Shown here piece after piece: positions 1-8,500 of a DNA stretch of 64,000 nt. How positions within the stretch are numbered: position 1 is the first letter of the stretch; each line of letters opens with the position of its first letter. The translations under genes and the position numbers were made by a program. Source of the DNA: Sphingomonas sp. CL5.1 (lineage in GTDB: Bacteria; Pseudomonadota; Alphaproteobacteria; Sphingomonadales; Sphingomonadaceae); NCBI RefSeq assembly GCF_013344685.1, contig NZ_CP050137.1:996001-1060000 (forward strand), given 5' to 3'. Under the pieces are notes generated by a model that had not been told where the DNA came from, searched no databases, and saw only the letters and a program-made list of their open reading frames with translations.

Positions 1-1612
1 CGAGCTGGGTGCCGACGACGATGTCGATCTCCCCCGCCTCCATCCGGTTGACGAACTCCGCCGCCTTGGCCGGAGACCAGATCGTGTCGGACGTGACCAC
101 CGCCACGCGCGCCTCGGGGAACAGCGCCGCCACCTCGTCGGCGATCCGCTCGACGCCGGGGCCGCAGGCGACCAGCGTATCCTCGTTCTGGCATTCCGGG
201 CAGACGCGCGGCACCGGCTCGACGTGACCGCAATGGTGGCAGGCGAGCCGCCGCGTCAGGCGGTGCTCCACCATCCATGCGGTGCAATTGGGGCATTGGA
301 AGCGATGCCCGCACGTCCGGCACAGCGTGAGCGGCGCATAGCCGCGCCGGTTGAGGAACAACAAAGACTGCTCGCCCCGCTCCAGCGTCTCGCCCAGTGC
401 CTTCACCAGCGGCGGCGCGAGCCAGCGGCCGCGATCGGGCTTGTGCTCCAGCAGGTCCAGCGCCTCGATCGTCGGCAGTTCCGCCGCACCATAGCGGCCG
501 GGGAGGCGAAGCTCCGCGTAATGGCCGAGCGTCACCTGCTGGCGCGTCTCGATCGCCGGGGTGGCGGAGGCCAGGATCACCGGGCAGCCCTCGAACTTGC
601 CGCGCATCACCGCCACGTCGCGGGCGTGGTAATGCACGCCGTCTTCCTGCTTGAAGCTCGTCTCGTGCGCCTCGTCCACCACGATCAGCCCGAGATCGGC
701 ATAGGGCAGGAACAAGGCCGAGCGCGCGCCGACCGTCACCGCTGCCTGCCCGGAGGCGATCGCCCGCCACGCGCGGCGGCGCTGGGAGGAGCGCAGGCCG
801 CTATGCCACGCCACCGGCTCGCAGCCGAAACGATCGTGGAAGCGCTTGAGGAACGGCTCGGTCAGCGCGATCTCCGGGAGCAGGACAAGGCTTTGGCGGC
901 CCTGCCGGATCACCTCCGCCACCGCCTCGAAATAGACCTCGGTCTTGCCCGATCCGGTCACGCCGTCGAGCAGCGTGGGGTGGAAGGCGCGCGCCGCCAC
1001 ATCCGCCACCAAGGCATCGGCCGCCGCGCGTTGCTCCGGGGAAAGCGCGGGCGGCGCATGATCCGGGTCGGGCAGCGGATAGGGACTGTCGATATCGACC
1101 TCCACCCCCTCGATCGCGCCGACCTTCACCAGCCCGCGGATCACGCCATCGGAAACGTCGGCGATCGTCGCCAGCTCGCGGATCAGTCCCTGCCGGTCGC
1201 CGATCCGCTCCAGCGCCTGCGCGCGCTGCGGGGTGAGACGATCGGGGACATGGCCGGTGGCGCGATATTCGATGACGAGCTTCTGCCCCTCCAGCGCGGC
1301 GGTGGAGGACAAAGCCATGCGCACCACCGCAGCGGGCGGGGCGAGATAATAATCCGCCGTCCACTCGACCAGCCGCCGCAGCGGCGCGCGCAGCGGCGGG
1401 GCGTCGGCCACCGCGATCAGGTTGCGCAGGCGGTTGTCGCCGACCTCTGCGTCGGACGGCATCCGCTCCGGCTCCCACACCACGCCGACGAGTTGGCGCG
1501 GCCCCAATGGCGCGACGACGATCGCCCCCGGCTCGACCGCCATCCCGCGCGGGACGCGATAATCGAGCGGGCCGAGCGCGGAATTGAGCACGAGGACACG
1601 GGCACGGGACAT
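1..1612 (-). CDS. priA: Primosomal protein N' (replication restart helicase PriA), 3' end missing
   Basis: PriA is a DEAH-box 3'-5' helicase that reloads the replisome at stalled forks. About 537 residues are present from the N terminus; the last quarter lies beyond the left edge. Visible are an N-terminal 3'-DNA-binding region starting MSRARVLVLN, Walker A (TGSGKTE, about residue 220), the DEAH box (VVDEAHE, about 312), a zinc-binding set of CxxC pairs at about 425-475 (including CPNC, CHHC and CPEC) and the helicase motif VGTQL at the edge. ATG 1610-1612 is chosen; an in-frame GTG lies two codons upstream. The gene is divergent from the DUF1801 gene, with about 40 bases between the two starts. 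The domain order leaves little doubt. Confidence 0.95.
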   Translation of the reverse strand, partial: MSRARVLVLNSALGPLDYRVPRGMAVEPGAIVVAPLGPRQLVGVVWEPERMPSDAEVGDNRLRNLIAVADAPPLRAPLRRLVEWTADYYLAPPAAVVRMALSSTAALEGQKLVIEYRATGHVPDRLTPQRAQALERIGDRQGLIRELATIADVSDGVIRGLVKVGAIEGVEVDIDSPYPLPDPDHAPPALSPEQRAAADALVADVAARAFHPTLLDGVTGSGKTEVYFEAVAEVIRQGRQSLVLLPEIALTEPFLKRFHDRFGCEPVAWHSGLRSSQRRRAWRAIASGQAAVTVGARSALFLPYADLGLIVVDEAHETSFKQEDGVHYHARDVAVMRGKFEGCPVILASATPAIETRQQVTLGHYAELRLPGRYGAAELPTIEALDLLEHKPDRGRWLAPPLVKALGETLERGEQSLLFLNRRGYAPLTLCRTCGHRFQCPNCTAWMVEHRLTRRLACHHCGHVEPVPRVCPECQNEDTLVACGPGVERIADEVAALFPEARVAVVTSDTIWSPAKAAEFVNRMEAGEIDIVVGTQL

Positions 1613-1651
1613 CGTCACCCGACTAATATAGGAATGCGCCAAAGACACCCC

Positions 1652-2095
1652 ATGACGCCGCAGGATCAGCTCGATACGTTCATCGATCGCTTCACGCCCG
1701 AGGTGGCGGCGCTGGCGCGGCGCGCGCTGGCGGTGGTGGCAGCGCGGCTGCCGGGGGCGACGCGGCTGGTCTATGACAATTACAACGCGCTCGCGATCGC
1801 CTTCGCACCGGACGAACATGCGCGCGCGGCGGTTTGCTCGGTCGCGCTCTATCCGCGCCGGGTGAGCCTGTTCCTCGCCAACGGCCCGACGCTGCCGGAC
1901 CCGCGCGGGCTGCTGGAGGGCAGCGGCGCGACGATGCGCCATGTGAAGCTCGACAGCGCGCTGGTCGACGATCCAGCCGTCGCCGCGCTGATCGACGCCG
2001 CCGCCGCCAGCGTCGCGCGGCCGATCGACCCGGCAGGGACGACGCGGCTGGTGATCCGTGCGATCGCCGCGAAGCAGCGGCCGCGCCGCTTGTGA
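1652..2095 (+). CDS. DUF1801-type small protein
   Basis: A 147-residue cytoplasmic protein resembling the DUF1801 (YdhG-like) fold by its core 'LVYDNYNALAIAF' and 'ALYPRRVSLF' and the 'LLEGSG' stretch. The biochemical role of this family is not known to me. There is no signal peptide or membrane segment. ATG at 1652 gives the right family length. An open frame continues far upstream, but that part is antisense to priA and looks like a shadow. The stop overlaps the GTG start of the recombinase gene (GTGA), so the two are probably translated together. Confidence 0.75.
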   Translation: MTPQDQLDTFIDRFTPEVAALARRALAVVAARLPGATRLVYDNYNALAIAFAPDEHARAAVCSVALYPRRVSLFLANGPTLPDPRGLLEGSGATMRHVKLDSALVDDPAVAALIDAAAASVARPIDPAGTTRLVIRAIAAKQRPRRL

Positions 2096-2973
2096 GCCTC
2101 GCCGCCGATTATGGCGCGCACCTGCGCCGCGACCGCCGCCGCTCGGCGCATACGGTGCGCGCCTATGAGGCGACGGCGAACCGGCTGCTCGCCTTCCTCG
2201 CGGTTCATTGGGGCGGGCCGATCGATCGCGCCGATCTCGCGCGGGTGAACGCGGCGGACCTGCGCGCCTATCTCGCCCACCGCCGCGCGGATGGCCTGTC
2301 GAACACCTCAGCCGCGCGTGAATTGTCGGCGGTGCGCGGCTTCCTCGCATGGGCGAACGGCGAGGGCGCCGCGCCGCGCCTCAAGGGGCCGCGCGTGAAG
2401 AAGGGCCTGCCGCGCCCGATCTCCCCCGACGAGGCCGTGTCGCTGGCGGAGGAAGTGGCGGAGGGCGCGCGGCACGAATGGGTCGGCGCGCGCGACTGGG
2501 CGGTGCTGCTGCTGCTCTATGGCGCCGGACTGCGCATCGGCGAGGCGATCGCGCTGACCGGCGCGGCGGTGCCGCTCGGCGAGACGCTCGTCGTCACCGG
2601 CAAGCGCGACAAGACGCGGATCGTCCCGCTGCTGCCGCAGGTGCGCGAGGCGATCGAGGCATATCTGGCGCAATGCCCGTGGCCGATCTCACGCGGGACG
2701 CCACTGTTCCGGGGGGTGCGCGGCGGTCCACTGTCGCCCGGCGTGGTGCGGGTCGGGGTGCGCGCGGCGCGGCGACGGCTCGGGCTGTCGGAGCGGACCA
2801 CGCCGCACGCGCTGCGCCACAGCTTCGCGACGCACCTGCTGGGGCGCGGGGCGGACCTGCGCGCGTTGCAGGAGCTGCTAGGGCACGCGAGCCTCAGCTC
2901 GACGCAAGTCTATACGGCGGTGGATGCGGCGCATCTGCTCGATGTTTACAGGGCCGCGCATCCGAGAGGGTGA
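2092..2973 (+). CDS. xerC: Tyrosine recombinase of the XerC/XerD type
   Basis: A site-specific recombinase expected to resolve chromosome dimers at dif with a Xer partner. The 293-residue length is typical. An N-terminal SAM-like DNA-binding domain (about 1-95) is followed by the catalytic domain. The full tyrosine recombinase set is visible: Arg in GAGLRIGEA (about 147), Lys in TGKRDKTR (about 170), HALRH (about 239-243), His in LLGHAS (about 265) and the nucleophile in QVYTAV (about 274). The GTG start overlaps the previous stop. Nothing mobile lies beside it, so a housekeeping Xer is likelier than an integrase. The XerC versus XerD choice rests on family resemblance only. Confidence 0.9.
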   Translation: MSLAADYGAHLRRDRRRSAHTVRAYEATANRLLAFLAVHWGGPIDRADLARVNAADLRAYLAHRRADGLSNTSAARELSAVRGFLAWANGEGAAPRLKGPRVKKGLPRPISPDEAVSLAEEVAEGARHEWVGARDWAVLLLLYGAGLRIGEAIALTGAAVPLGETLVVTGKRDKTRIVPLLPQVREAIEAYLAQCPWPISRGTPLFRGVRGGPLSPGVVRVGVRAARRRLGLSERTTPHALRHSFATHLLGRGADLRALQELLGHASLSSTQVYTAVDAAHLLDVYRAAHPRG

Positions 2974-3064
2974 CGCAAGCCCGGTTGCCCCCAATCGGGC
3001 CGGTGCGCGCTAGCGGGGCGTCCGCCCCGGCCGGCGGGCGTCCGAAAGCGCGGTGCGACGCCAC

Positions 3065-3113
3065 AGCGAAGCCGCGTCGTCGGACGGGTTCGCTGGCGCG
3101 ACCCGCCGGCCGG
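3065..3113. repeat. REP-like palindromic repeat, copy A
   Basis: One of three near-identical elements in the window (others at 4178-4230 and 36299-36350). The shared core reads AAGCCGCG(T/C)CGTCGGACGGGTTCGCT(G)GCGCGACCCGCC, given here with its variable positions. It can form a hairpin with CGGGT/ACCCG arms. In this copy an additional outer inverted repeat, CCGGCCGGCGGG at about 3029-3040 against CCCGCCGGCCGG at 3102-3113, encloses it. The copy lies in the 153-base gap between the convergent xerC and gshB, where it may help terminate or protect transcripts. Confidence 0.7.
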
Positions 3114-3126
3114 ACCGAGCGCTGCG

Positions 3127-4101
3127 CTAGCGCGCACCGGCTCCTTCGCCGGCGCGACCGAGCCTGCGCCCGATCGCATCCCAGATCATCCCCGCCACAT
3201 CGGTCCCGTCGAACCGCTCGATCGCCACGATCCCGGTCGGCGAGGTGACGTTGATCTCGGTCAACCACTCCCCGCCGATCACGTCGATGCCGACGAAGAT
3301 CAGCCCGCGCCGCTTCAGCTCCGGCCCGAGCGCCGCGCAGATCTCGCGCTCGCGCGCCGTCAGCACCGTCTTCTCCGCCGAGCCGCCGACCGCGAGGTTG
3401 CTGCGGAACTCGCCCTCGCTCGGCAGGCGGTTGATCGCGCCGGCCACCTCGCCGTCGACCAGCACGATGCGCTTGTCGCCCGCCGCGACCGAGGGGAGGA
3501 ACGCCTGGATCATGTGCGGCTCGCGCCACGCGGTGTTGAACACCTCCATCAGCGCGGAGAGATTCTCCCCCTCCGGCCCGACGCGGAAGATCGCCTTGCC
3601 GCCATTGCCGTGGAGCGGCTTCACCACGATCGCGCCATGCTCTCTCAGGAACGCGCGCGCCTCGTCCAGCGATCGCGTCACCAAAGTCGGCGGCATGAAG
3701 CGCGCGTAATCGAGCACGAACACCTTCTCCGGCGCGTTGCGCACGCTGGCCGGATCGTTGACGACCAGCGTGCGGTCCGCGATCCGCTCGAGCAGGTGGG
3801 TGGCGGTGATATAGCCGAGGTCGAACGGCGGGTCCTGCCGCATCAGCACCACGTCCGCATCGTCGCCGAGATCGAGCCGCACCGGCTCGCCGAAGCTGAA
3901 ATGATCGCCGGCGACGCGTTGCACCGTCACCGGATGCGCCTTGGTCCAGAGATGCCCGTCGGACCAGTTGAGATCCGCCGCCGCATAATGGAACAGGCGA
4001 TGCCCGCGCGCCTGCGCCGCCAGCATCAGCGCGAAGCTCGAATCGCCAGCGATGTTGATCAATTCGAGCGGGTCCATCTGGACGGCGACGGTGAGGGTCA
4101 T
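3127..4101 (-). CDS. gshB: Glutathione synthetase
   Basis: Joins gamma-glutamylcysteine and glycine with ATP to make glutathione. At 324 residues it has the bacterial length. It starts with the family N terminus (TVAVQMDPLELINIAGDSSF) and contains the ATP-grasp signatures 'VVKPLHGNGGKAIFRV' and the C-terminal 'FVGIDVIGGEWLTEINVTSP', which holds the metal- and substrate-binding residues. It stands alone between two copies of the REP-like repeat, with yraN and rsmI upstream on the same strand but 178 bases away, so it probably has its own promoter. Confidence 0.95.
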   Translation of the reverse strand: MTLTVAVQMDPLELINIAGDSSFALMLAAQARGHRLFHYAAADLNWSDGHLWTKAHPVTVQRVAGDHFSFGEPVRLDLGDDADVVLMRQDPPFDLGYITATHLLERIADRTLVVNDPASVRNAPEKVFVLDYARFMPPTLVTRSLDEARAFLREHGAIVVKPLHGNGGKAIFRVGPEGENLSALMEVFNTAWREPHMIQAFLPSVAAGDKRIVLVDGEVAGAINRLPSEGEFRSNLAVGGSAEKTVLTAREREICAALGPELKRRGLIFVGIDVIGGEWLTEINVTSPTGIVAIERFDGTDVAGMIWDAIGRRLGRAGEGAGAR

Positions 4102-4177
4102 GCGGTCATCCCAATAGGTGCGGGCGAGCGGTGATGTAAGCGGTCTCGCTCTTCACGTCACCCTGAGAGGAATGCCC

Positions 4178-4230
4178 GACGCGGCAAAGCCGCGTCGTCG
4201 GACGGGTTCGCTGGCGCGACCCGCCCGCCG
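4178..4230. repeat. REP-like palindromic repeat, copy B
   Basis: The second copy of the three-copy element. It begins with a perfect hairpin, GACGCGGC-AAA-GCCGCGTC (4178-4196), followed by the CGGGT/ACCCG hairpin. It lies just past the stop of yraN and upstream of gshB, in a 178-base gap that holds no gene. Confidence 0.7.
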
Positions 4231-4279
4231 GGCTTGGCGGTCTCGCGGATAGCGTGGCTATCAGCGTGCCGCCTGCGCC

Positions 4280-4633
4280 CTACCCGATCCACGCATTCTC
4301 GATATGGCGTGGCCGCACCCCCGGCGCGAGCAGGATCACGTCCACCCGGATATCCTCGCCGTCGGTGGCATAGACCGGCATCAACACCTCCGCCGCCGCC
4401 GCTACGCGCGCCAGCCGGCGCTGGTCGATCGCGAAATCGAGATCGGCGGCGGAGGCGCGGGTCTTGACCTCGACGAAGGCGACGAGGCCGGGGCGCTTCG
4501 CCACCAGATCGACCTCGCCCGCCGGCGTCCGCACGCGCCGCGCCACCACGCGCCAGCCCTTGAGGCGGAGCCACCATGCCGCCAGCCGCTCCCCACGCCG
4601 GCCCGCTGCTTCGGCGGCGCGCCTGTCCGTCAC
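4280..4633 (-). CDS. YraN/UPF0102 family endonuclease-like protein
   Basis: A 117-residue protein with the restriction-endonuclease-like core of the YraN family: 'GEVDLVAKRPGLVAFVEVKTR' carries the D-x(n)-ExK metal-binding arrangement. The family is widespread beside rsmI, and its cellular role is unsettled. The GTG start (4631-4633) overlaps the rsmI stop as GTGA, so translational coupling is likely. The reading frame stays open upstream inside rsmI, but that part is out of frame with RsmI and unlike the family. Length and alignment favour the GTG. Confidence 0.85.
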   Translation of the reverse strand: MTDRRAAEAAGRRGERLAAWWLRLKGWRVVARRVRTPAGEVDLVAKRPGLVAFVEVKTRASAADLDFAIDQRRLARVAAAAEVLMPVYATDGEDIRVDVILLAPGVRPRHIENAWIG

Positions 4634-5460
4634 CGCTTCATCTCCATCGCCCGCGCGTAGAGCGCCTTGCGATCCAGCCCGAGCCTTTTCGCCACCTCCC
4701 CCGCCGCCTTCGACGCCGGGAGCCGGGTCAGCGCCTCGGCCAGCGCGGCGTCGGCATCCTCGGCGCTGGCGGGTGGCGCCTCGCCGGGCGGGCCGACCAC
4801 CACGACGATCTCCCCCCTGGGCGGCGCGTCGGCATAGCGCGCGGCGAGCGTGGAGAGCGTGCCCGTCACCGCCTCCTCGAATCTCTTGGTGATCTCGCGC
4901 GTCACCGCCGCCTCGCGGTCGCCCAGCCCGTCGCCCAGCGCCGCGAGCGTCGCGGCGAGGCGTGGGCCGCTTTCGTAGAACACCAGGGTCGCGCGGATCG
5001 TCGCCACCTCCGCGATCGCCGCCGCCTTCGCCCCCTGCTTCGCGGGGAGGAAGCCCATGAATAGGAAGCGATCGGTCGGCAGGCCGGCGAGCGTCAGCGC
5101 GGCGATCGCGGCGCACGGGCCGGGGATCGTCACCACCGGATGCCCCGCCGCGCGCGCGTCGCGCACCAGCTTGTAGCCGGGATCGGAGATCAGCGGCGTC
5201 CCCGCGTCCGACACCAACGCCACCGCCTCGCGCGCCAGCCGCGCGATCAGCGCGGGGCGCACGGCATCGGCATTATGGTCGTGATAGGGCTGCATCGGCC
5301 GCTTCGCCCCGATGTGGCGGAGCAGCGTGGCGGTGACGCGCGTGTCCTCCGCCGCGATCAGATCGGCGTGCGCCAGCACCTCGCTGGCGCGCGGCGAAAG
5401 GTCGCCGAGATTGCCGATCGGGGTCGCGACGATGTAGAGGCCGGGGGAGAGAGAAGTCAC
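4630..5460 (-). CDS. rsmI: 16S rRNA 2'-O-methyltransferase RsmI (C1402)
   Basis: A SAM-dependent methyltransferase of the tetrapyrrole methylase fold that modifies the ribosomal decoding centre. At 276 residues it shows the N-terminal VATPIGNLGDL (about 10-20), AAEDTR (35-40), 'VSDAGTPLISDPG' and 'IPGPCAAIAAL' motifs. The C-terminal residues (RKALYARAMEMKR) match the family's helical tail. The predicted start is GTG at 5458-5460 without a clear ribosome-binding site, only 10 bases from the start of the divergent lipoprotein gene. The two genes must share or interleave promoter elements. Confidence 0.93.
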   Translation of the reverse strand: MTSLSPGLYIVATPIGNLGDLSPRASEVLAHADLIAAEDTRVTATLLRHIGAKRPMQPYHDHNADAVRPALIARLAREAVALVSDAGTPLISDPGYKLVRDARAAGHPVVTIPGPCAAIAALTLAGLPTDRFLFMGFLPAKQGAKAAAIAEVATIRATLVFYESGPRLAATLAALGDGLGDREAAVTREITKRFEEAVTGTLSTLAARYADAPPRGEIVVVVGPPGEAPPASAEDADAALAEALTRLPASKAAGEVAKRLGLDRKALYARAMEMKR

Positions 5461-5470
5461 GAGGGGTTAC

Positions 5471-6661
5471 ATGGCAGAAGCGATGACCATGCCGCAACGG
5501 GGGCGCGGACTGTTCCGGCTGGTAGCATTGGCCGGCACGCTGCTGCTCGGCGCGTGCTCGACGGTCGTGCCCCGCGCGCCCGCCCCACCGCCGCCGGCGA
5601 CCAAGGCGCCGCCGGTTTCGGAGACGGAGGTGCAGGCCGGCCTGCCGCGCGACACCGCGCGCAACCGCGTCGCGCTGCTCGTGCCGCTCACCGGCGCCAA
5701 CGCCGGCGTGGGCAAGAGCCTTGCCAACGCCACCCAGCTCGCGCTGCTCGATTCGCGTGCCGAGAAGGTGCGGATCACCAATTACGACACCGCGATCGGC
5801 GCCGGCGCCGCCGCGCGCCGCGCGATCGCGGAGGGGGCGCAGCTCATCCTCGGCCCGCTGCTGGCGGAGGACGTGCGGGCGATCGCCCCGATCGCGCGCG
5901 CCGCGCATGTGCCGGTGCTGTCCTTCTCCAACGACGCGTCGGTGGCGGGCGAGGGCGTCTATCTGATGGGCTATGCGCCGAGCCAGTCGATCGAGCGCGT
6001 CATCTCCTATGCGCGCAGCCGGGGCGTGACCAATTTCGGCGGCCTCATCCCCAATTCGCTCTATGGCACGCGCGCTTCCACCACCTTCCTGCGCGCGGTG
6101 GAAGCGGACGGCGGCAAGGTCGTCTCGCTCCAGACCTATGACCGCGCGGCCGGCGCGATGGCGGCGGCGGTGGCGCGGATGGCGAAGGACGCGCCGTTCG
6201 ACGGCGTGCTGATCGCGGATAGCGGCGCGGCGGCCGCGACGGGCGCGCCGCTGGTGCGCAAGGCCAGCCCACAGGTGCGCATCCTCGGCACCGAATTGTG
6301 GAATTCCGACAGCGGCGTCTCGGCCCGCGCCGGGCTGGAGGGGGCGTGGTTCGCCAGCGTCTCGAACGGCTTCTACCGGCAATATGCCACCAAATACCGC
6401 GCGCGTTTCGGCACCGCGCCCTATCGCCTGTCGAGCCTCGGCTATGACGCGGTGCTGCTGACGGTGCGCATCGCGCGCGACTGGAAGATCGGCGCGCCGT
6501 TCCCGGAGGCGCGGTTGCGCTCGGGCGAGGGCTATGCCGGAATCGACGGCGCCTTCCGCTTCGGCCGCGACGGCGTGGCCGAACGCGCGCTGGAGGTGCA
6601 GGAGATCAGGGACGGCACGACGACGGTGGTGTCCCCCGCCCCGGCCGGGTTCGACAAGTAA
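5471..6661 (+). CDS. Periplasmic-binding-fold lipoprotein (LpoA-like penicillin-binding protein activator)
   Basis: A 396-residue lipoprotein. The signal peptide ends in the lipobox LLGAC (Cys29), followed by a Pro/Ala-rich linker (about 33-50) that would span part of the periplasm. From about residue 65 it has a type-I periplasmic binding fold ('VALLVPLTGANAGVG', 'LILGPLLAEDVRAIAP', 'VPVLSFSNDASVAG'), as in branched-chain amino-acid binding proteins and the C-terminal domain of LpoA. Its position beside rsmI is the same as that of lpoA (yraM) next to rsmI (yraL) in enterobacteria, which supports a peptidoglycan-synthase activator role. The N-terminal LpoA TPR domain is absent, so that role remains inference. 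Confidence 0.75.
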   Translation: MAEAMTMPQRGRGLFRLVALAGTLLLGACSTVVPRAPAPPPPATKAPPVSETEVQAGLPRDTARNRVALLVPLTGANAGVGKSLANATQLALLDSRAEKVRITNYDTAIGAGAAARRAIAEGAQLILGPLLAEDVRAIAPIARAAHVPVLSFSNDASVAGEGVYLMGYAPSQSIERVISYARSRGVTNFGGLIPNSLYGTRASTTFLRAVEADGGKVVSLQTYDRAAGAMAAAVARMAKDAPFDGVLIADSGAAAATGAPLVRKASPQVRILGTELWNSDSGVSARAGLEGAWFASVSNGFYRQYATKYRARFGTAPYRLSSLGYDAVLLTVRIARDWKIGAPFPEARLRSGEGYAGIDGAFRFGRDGVAERALEVQEIRDGTTTVVSPAPAGFDK

Positions 6662-6678
6662 CGGCCGGGGTCTAGCGG

Positions 6679-7824
6679 TTATCCCGCCCGCACGATCGCG
6701 GGCAGGATCGCGTCGAGCAGCAGCATCCCGGCGGGAAGCACGGTGAGCCGGCCCCCCGCCAGCCGCACCATCTCCGGCAGGCGCGCCACCGCGTCGAGGT
6801 CGACCAGCTCGCCTGCCGGCCGCCGCCCGAGCCGCGCGATGCGGGCGAGGTCCACCCCCTCCGCCAGCCGCAGACCCATCAGCAGCGCCTCCTCGGCCTG
6901 CGTCGCGGGGGGCAGCGCCTCCTCCGCCTCGATGCCGTGGCCGTTGCGGTCGATCGCGGCGAGCCAGTTCTCCGGCTTGCGCCGCCGCCGCGTCGCATGG
7001 CCAAGCCGCCGCCCATGCGCGCCCGGCCCGATCCCGGCATAATCGCGATAGCGCCAGTAGGCGAGATTGTGCCGGCTCTCCGCCCCGGCGCGTGCGTGAT
7101 TGGAAATCTCATAGGCCGGCAGCCCGACCGCCGCCGTCATCGCCTGCGTCGCCTCGTAGAGATCGGCCGCCGCGTCGCCGTCCGGGATCGCCAGCCGCCC
7201 CGCCGCCGCCTCGGTGGCGAAGCGCGTCCCCGGCTCGATGGTGAGCTGGTAGAGGGACAGATGCTCCGTCCCGAACGCCAGCGAGCGCGCCAGCTCCCGC
7301 TCCCACGCTTCCGTCCCCTGCCCCGGCCGGGCATAGATCAGATCGAAGCTCACCCGCGCGAAGGCGCGCTGCGCGGTCTCCAGCGCGCGCAGCCCCTCGT
7401 CCACGCTATGCGCCCGCCCGAGGAAGCGCAGCGCCTCGTCGTCGAGCGCCTGCAACCCGAGCGAGACACGGTTCACCCCGGCGGCGGCGATATCCCCGAA
7501 GCGCGCCGCCTCGACCGAGGAGGGGTTCGCCTCCAGCGTGATCTCCACGCCATCGGCGAAGCCCCATGCCGCCCGCGCCGCGCCGATCACCGCCGCGACC
7601 GTCTCCGGCGGCATCAGCGAGGGCGTGCCGCCGCCGAAGAAGATCGAGGAGACGCGCCGCCCCGGCAGCGCGCGCGCCTCATGCGCGAGGTCGGCGAGCA
7701 GCGCCGCGCGCCATCGCGCCTGGTCCACCCCGTCGCGGACGTGGCTGTTGAAATCGCAATAGGGGCATTTGGAAACGCAGAACGGCCAATGGACGTAGAG
7801 CGCAAGGGAGTTGTCGTCGGCCAT
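6679..7824 (-). CDS. hemW: Radical SAM heme chaperone HemW
   Basis: HemW is a radical SAM protein related to coproporphyrinogen oxidase HemN but acting in heme trafficking. It has 381 residues with the iron-sulfur cluster motif C16-x3-C20-x2-C23 (FCVSKCPYCDF), and it lacks the fourth HemN cysteine, having Phe after the third. 'FFGGGTPSL', 'EANPSS' and 'RVSLGLQA' are also family hallmarks. ATG 7822-7824 (MADDNSLALYVHW) fits the family N terminus; the longer open frame upstream overlaps the divergent CAP lipoprotein gene and is not family-like. The stops of hemW and the LpoA-like gene face each other, 17 bases apart. Confidence 0.92.
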   Translation of the reverse strand: MADDNSLALYVHWPFCVSKCPYCDFNSHVRDGVDQARWRAALLADLAHEARALPGRRVSSIFFGGGTPSLMPPETVAAVIGAARAAWGFADGVEITLEANPSSVEAARFGDIAAAGVNRVSLGLQALDDEALRFLGRAHSVDEGLRALETAQRAFARVSFDLIYARPGQGTEAWERELARSLAFGTEHLSLYQLTIEPGTRFATEAAAGRLAIPDGDAAADLYEATQAMTAAVGLPAYEISNHARAGAESRHNLAYWRYRDYAGIGPGAHGRRLGHATRRRRKPENWLAAIDRNGHGIEAEEALPPATQAEEALLMGLRLAEGVDLARIARLGRRPAGELVDLDAVARLPEMVRLAGGRLTVLPAGMLLLDAILPAIVRAG

Positions 7825-7836
7825 GCGCGCGCCGAT

Positions 7837-8415
7837 ATGGCGGCGATGCCAGCCAAAGGCCATAGGGTCGCTTACCCCTTCCTCCTCGCCCTCGCGCTCG
7901 CCGCCTGCGACCATGGCGGGCCGCCGCGCATCGTCGAGCCGCGCCTGACCGACGCGCCGGCCCCGCGCGGCGCGGCGCTGCTGCGCGATACGATGCTCGA
8001 CGGGCAGAATGCGGAGCGCGCCCGGCTCGGCCTGCCGCCGCTGGCGTGGGACGAGGATCTCGCCGCCGCCGCGCGCGGCTATGCCGGCGAGATGGCGCGG
8101 ACCGGCCGTTTCGCCCATGCCGAGCAGCCGCAGGGACCGGGGCGGCAGGGCGAGAATCTGTGGACCGGCACCCGCGCCGCCTATCGCTATGACGAGATGC
8201 TCGGCCACTGGCTCGCCGAGCGCCGCTTCTACGTCGATCTCCCCACTCCCGGCTTCAGCATCACGGGGCGCTGGCAGGACGCCTCGCACTATAGCCAGAT
8301 CGTGTGGCGCGCGACGCAGCGCGTCGGTTGCGCGATGGTGTCGAACCACGGCAACGACTTTCTCGCCTGCCGATATCTACCGCCGGGCAATGTGGTGGGG
8401 CAGACCGCTTATTAA
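7837..8415 (+). CDS. CAP (SCP/PR1) domain lipoprotein
   Basis: A 192-residue predicted lipoprotein (lipobox LALAAC, Cys24 from the first ATG; another in-frame ATG lies three codons in). From about residue 50 it has a CAP domain: 'QNAERARLGLPPLAWDEDL', 'GRFAHAE', 'GENLWTG', 'HYSQIVWRAT' and a cysteine near the C terminus. CAP domains in bacteria are secreted and of mostly unknown activity. It starts only 12 bases from the divergent hemW start. A second CAP protein lies at 51371-51895 and shares the GENLWxGTR and RYxxxGN patterns. Confidence 0.85.
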   Translation: MAAMPAKGHRVAYPFLLALALAACDHGGPPRIVEPRLTDAPAPRGAALLRDTMLDGQNAERARLGLPPLAWDEDLAAAARGYAGEMARTGRFAHAEQPQGPGRQGENLWTGTRAAYRYDEMLGHWLAERRFYVDLPTPGFSITGRWQDASHYSQIVWRATQRVGCAMVSNHGNDFLACRYLPPGNVVGQTAY

Positions 8416-8429
8416 GTAACATTTGTTAC
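8416..8429. promoter_or_regulatory. Short inverted repeat, possible operator
   Basis: GTAAC-ATTT-GTTAC sits directly after the CAP gene stop and 71 bases before the AraC-type regulator start, in an AT-rich gap (8416-8500) unlike the GC-rich surroundings. The symmetry and position suit an operator, for instance for autoregulation. No binding partner can be read from the sequence. Confidence 0.35.
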
Positions 8430-8500
8430 AGCAGCGATCTATTTCAGGTTATATTGGGATCATGATTGCCGGGCGGGGTAAATAAACTTAGATTGATCTT

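Noticed and set aside
224..1651. A long plus-strand frame leading into the DUF1801 gene
   Set aside because: The part before 1652 is antisense to priA and has no domain; only the last 147 codons look like a real protein.
2092..2973. Phage or island integrase
   Set aside because: Size and motifs fit a housekeeping Xer recombinase; no adjacent tRNA, attachment-site duplication or phage genes are present.
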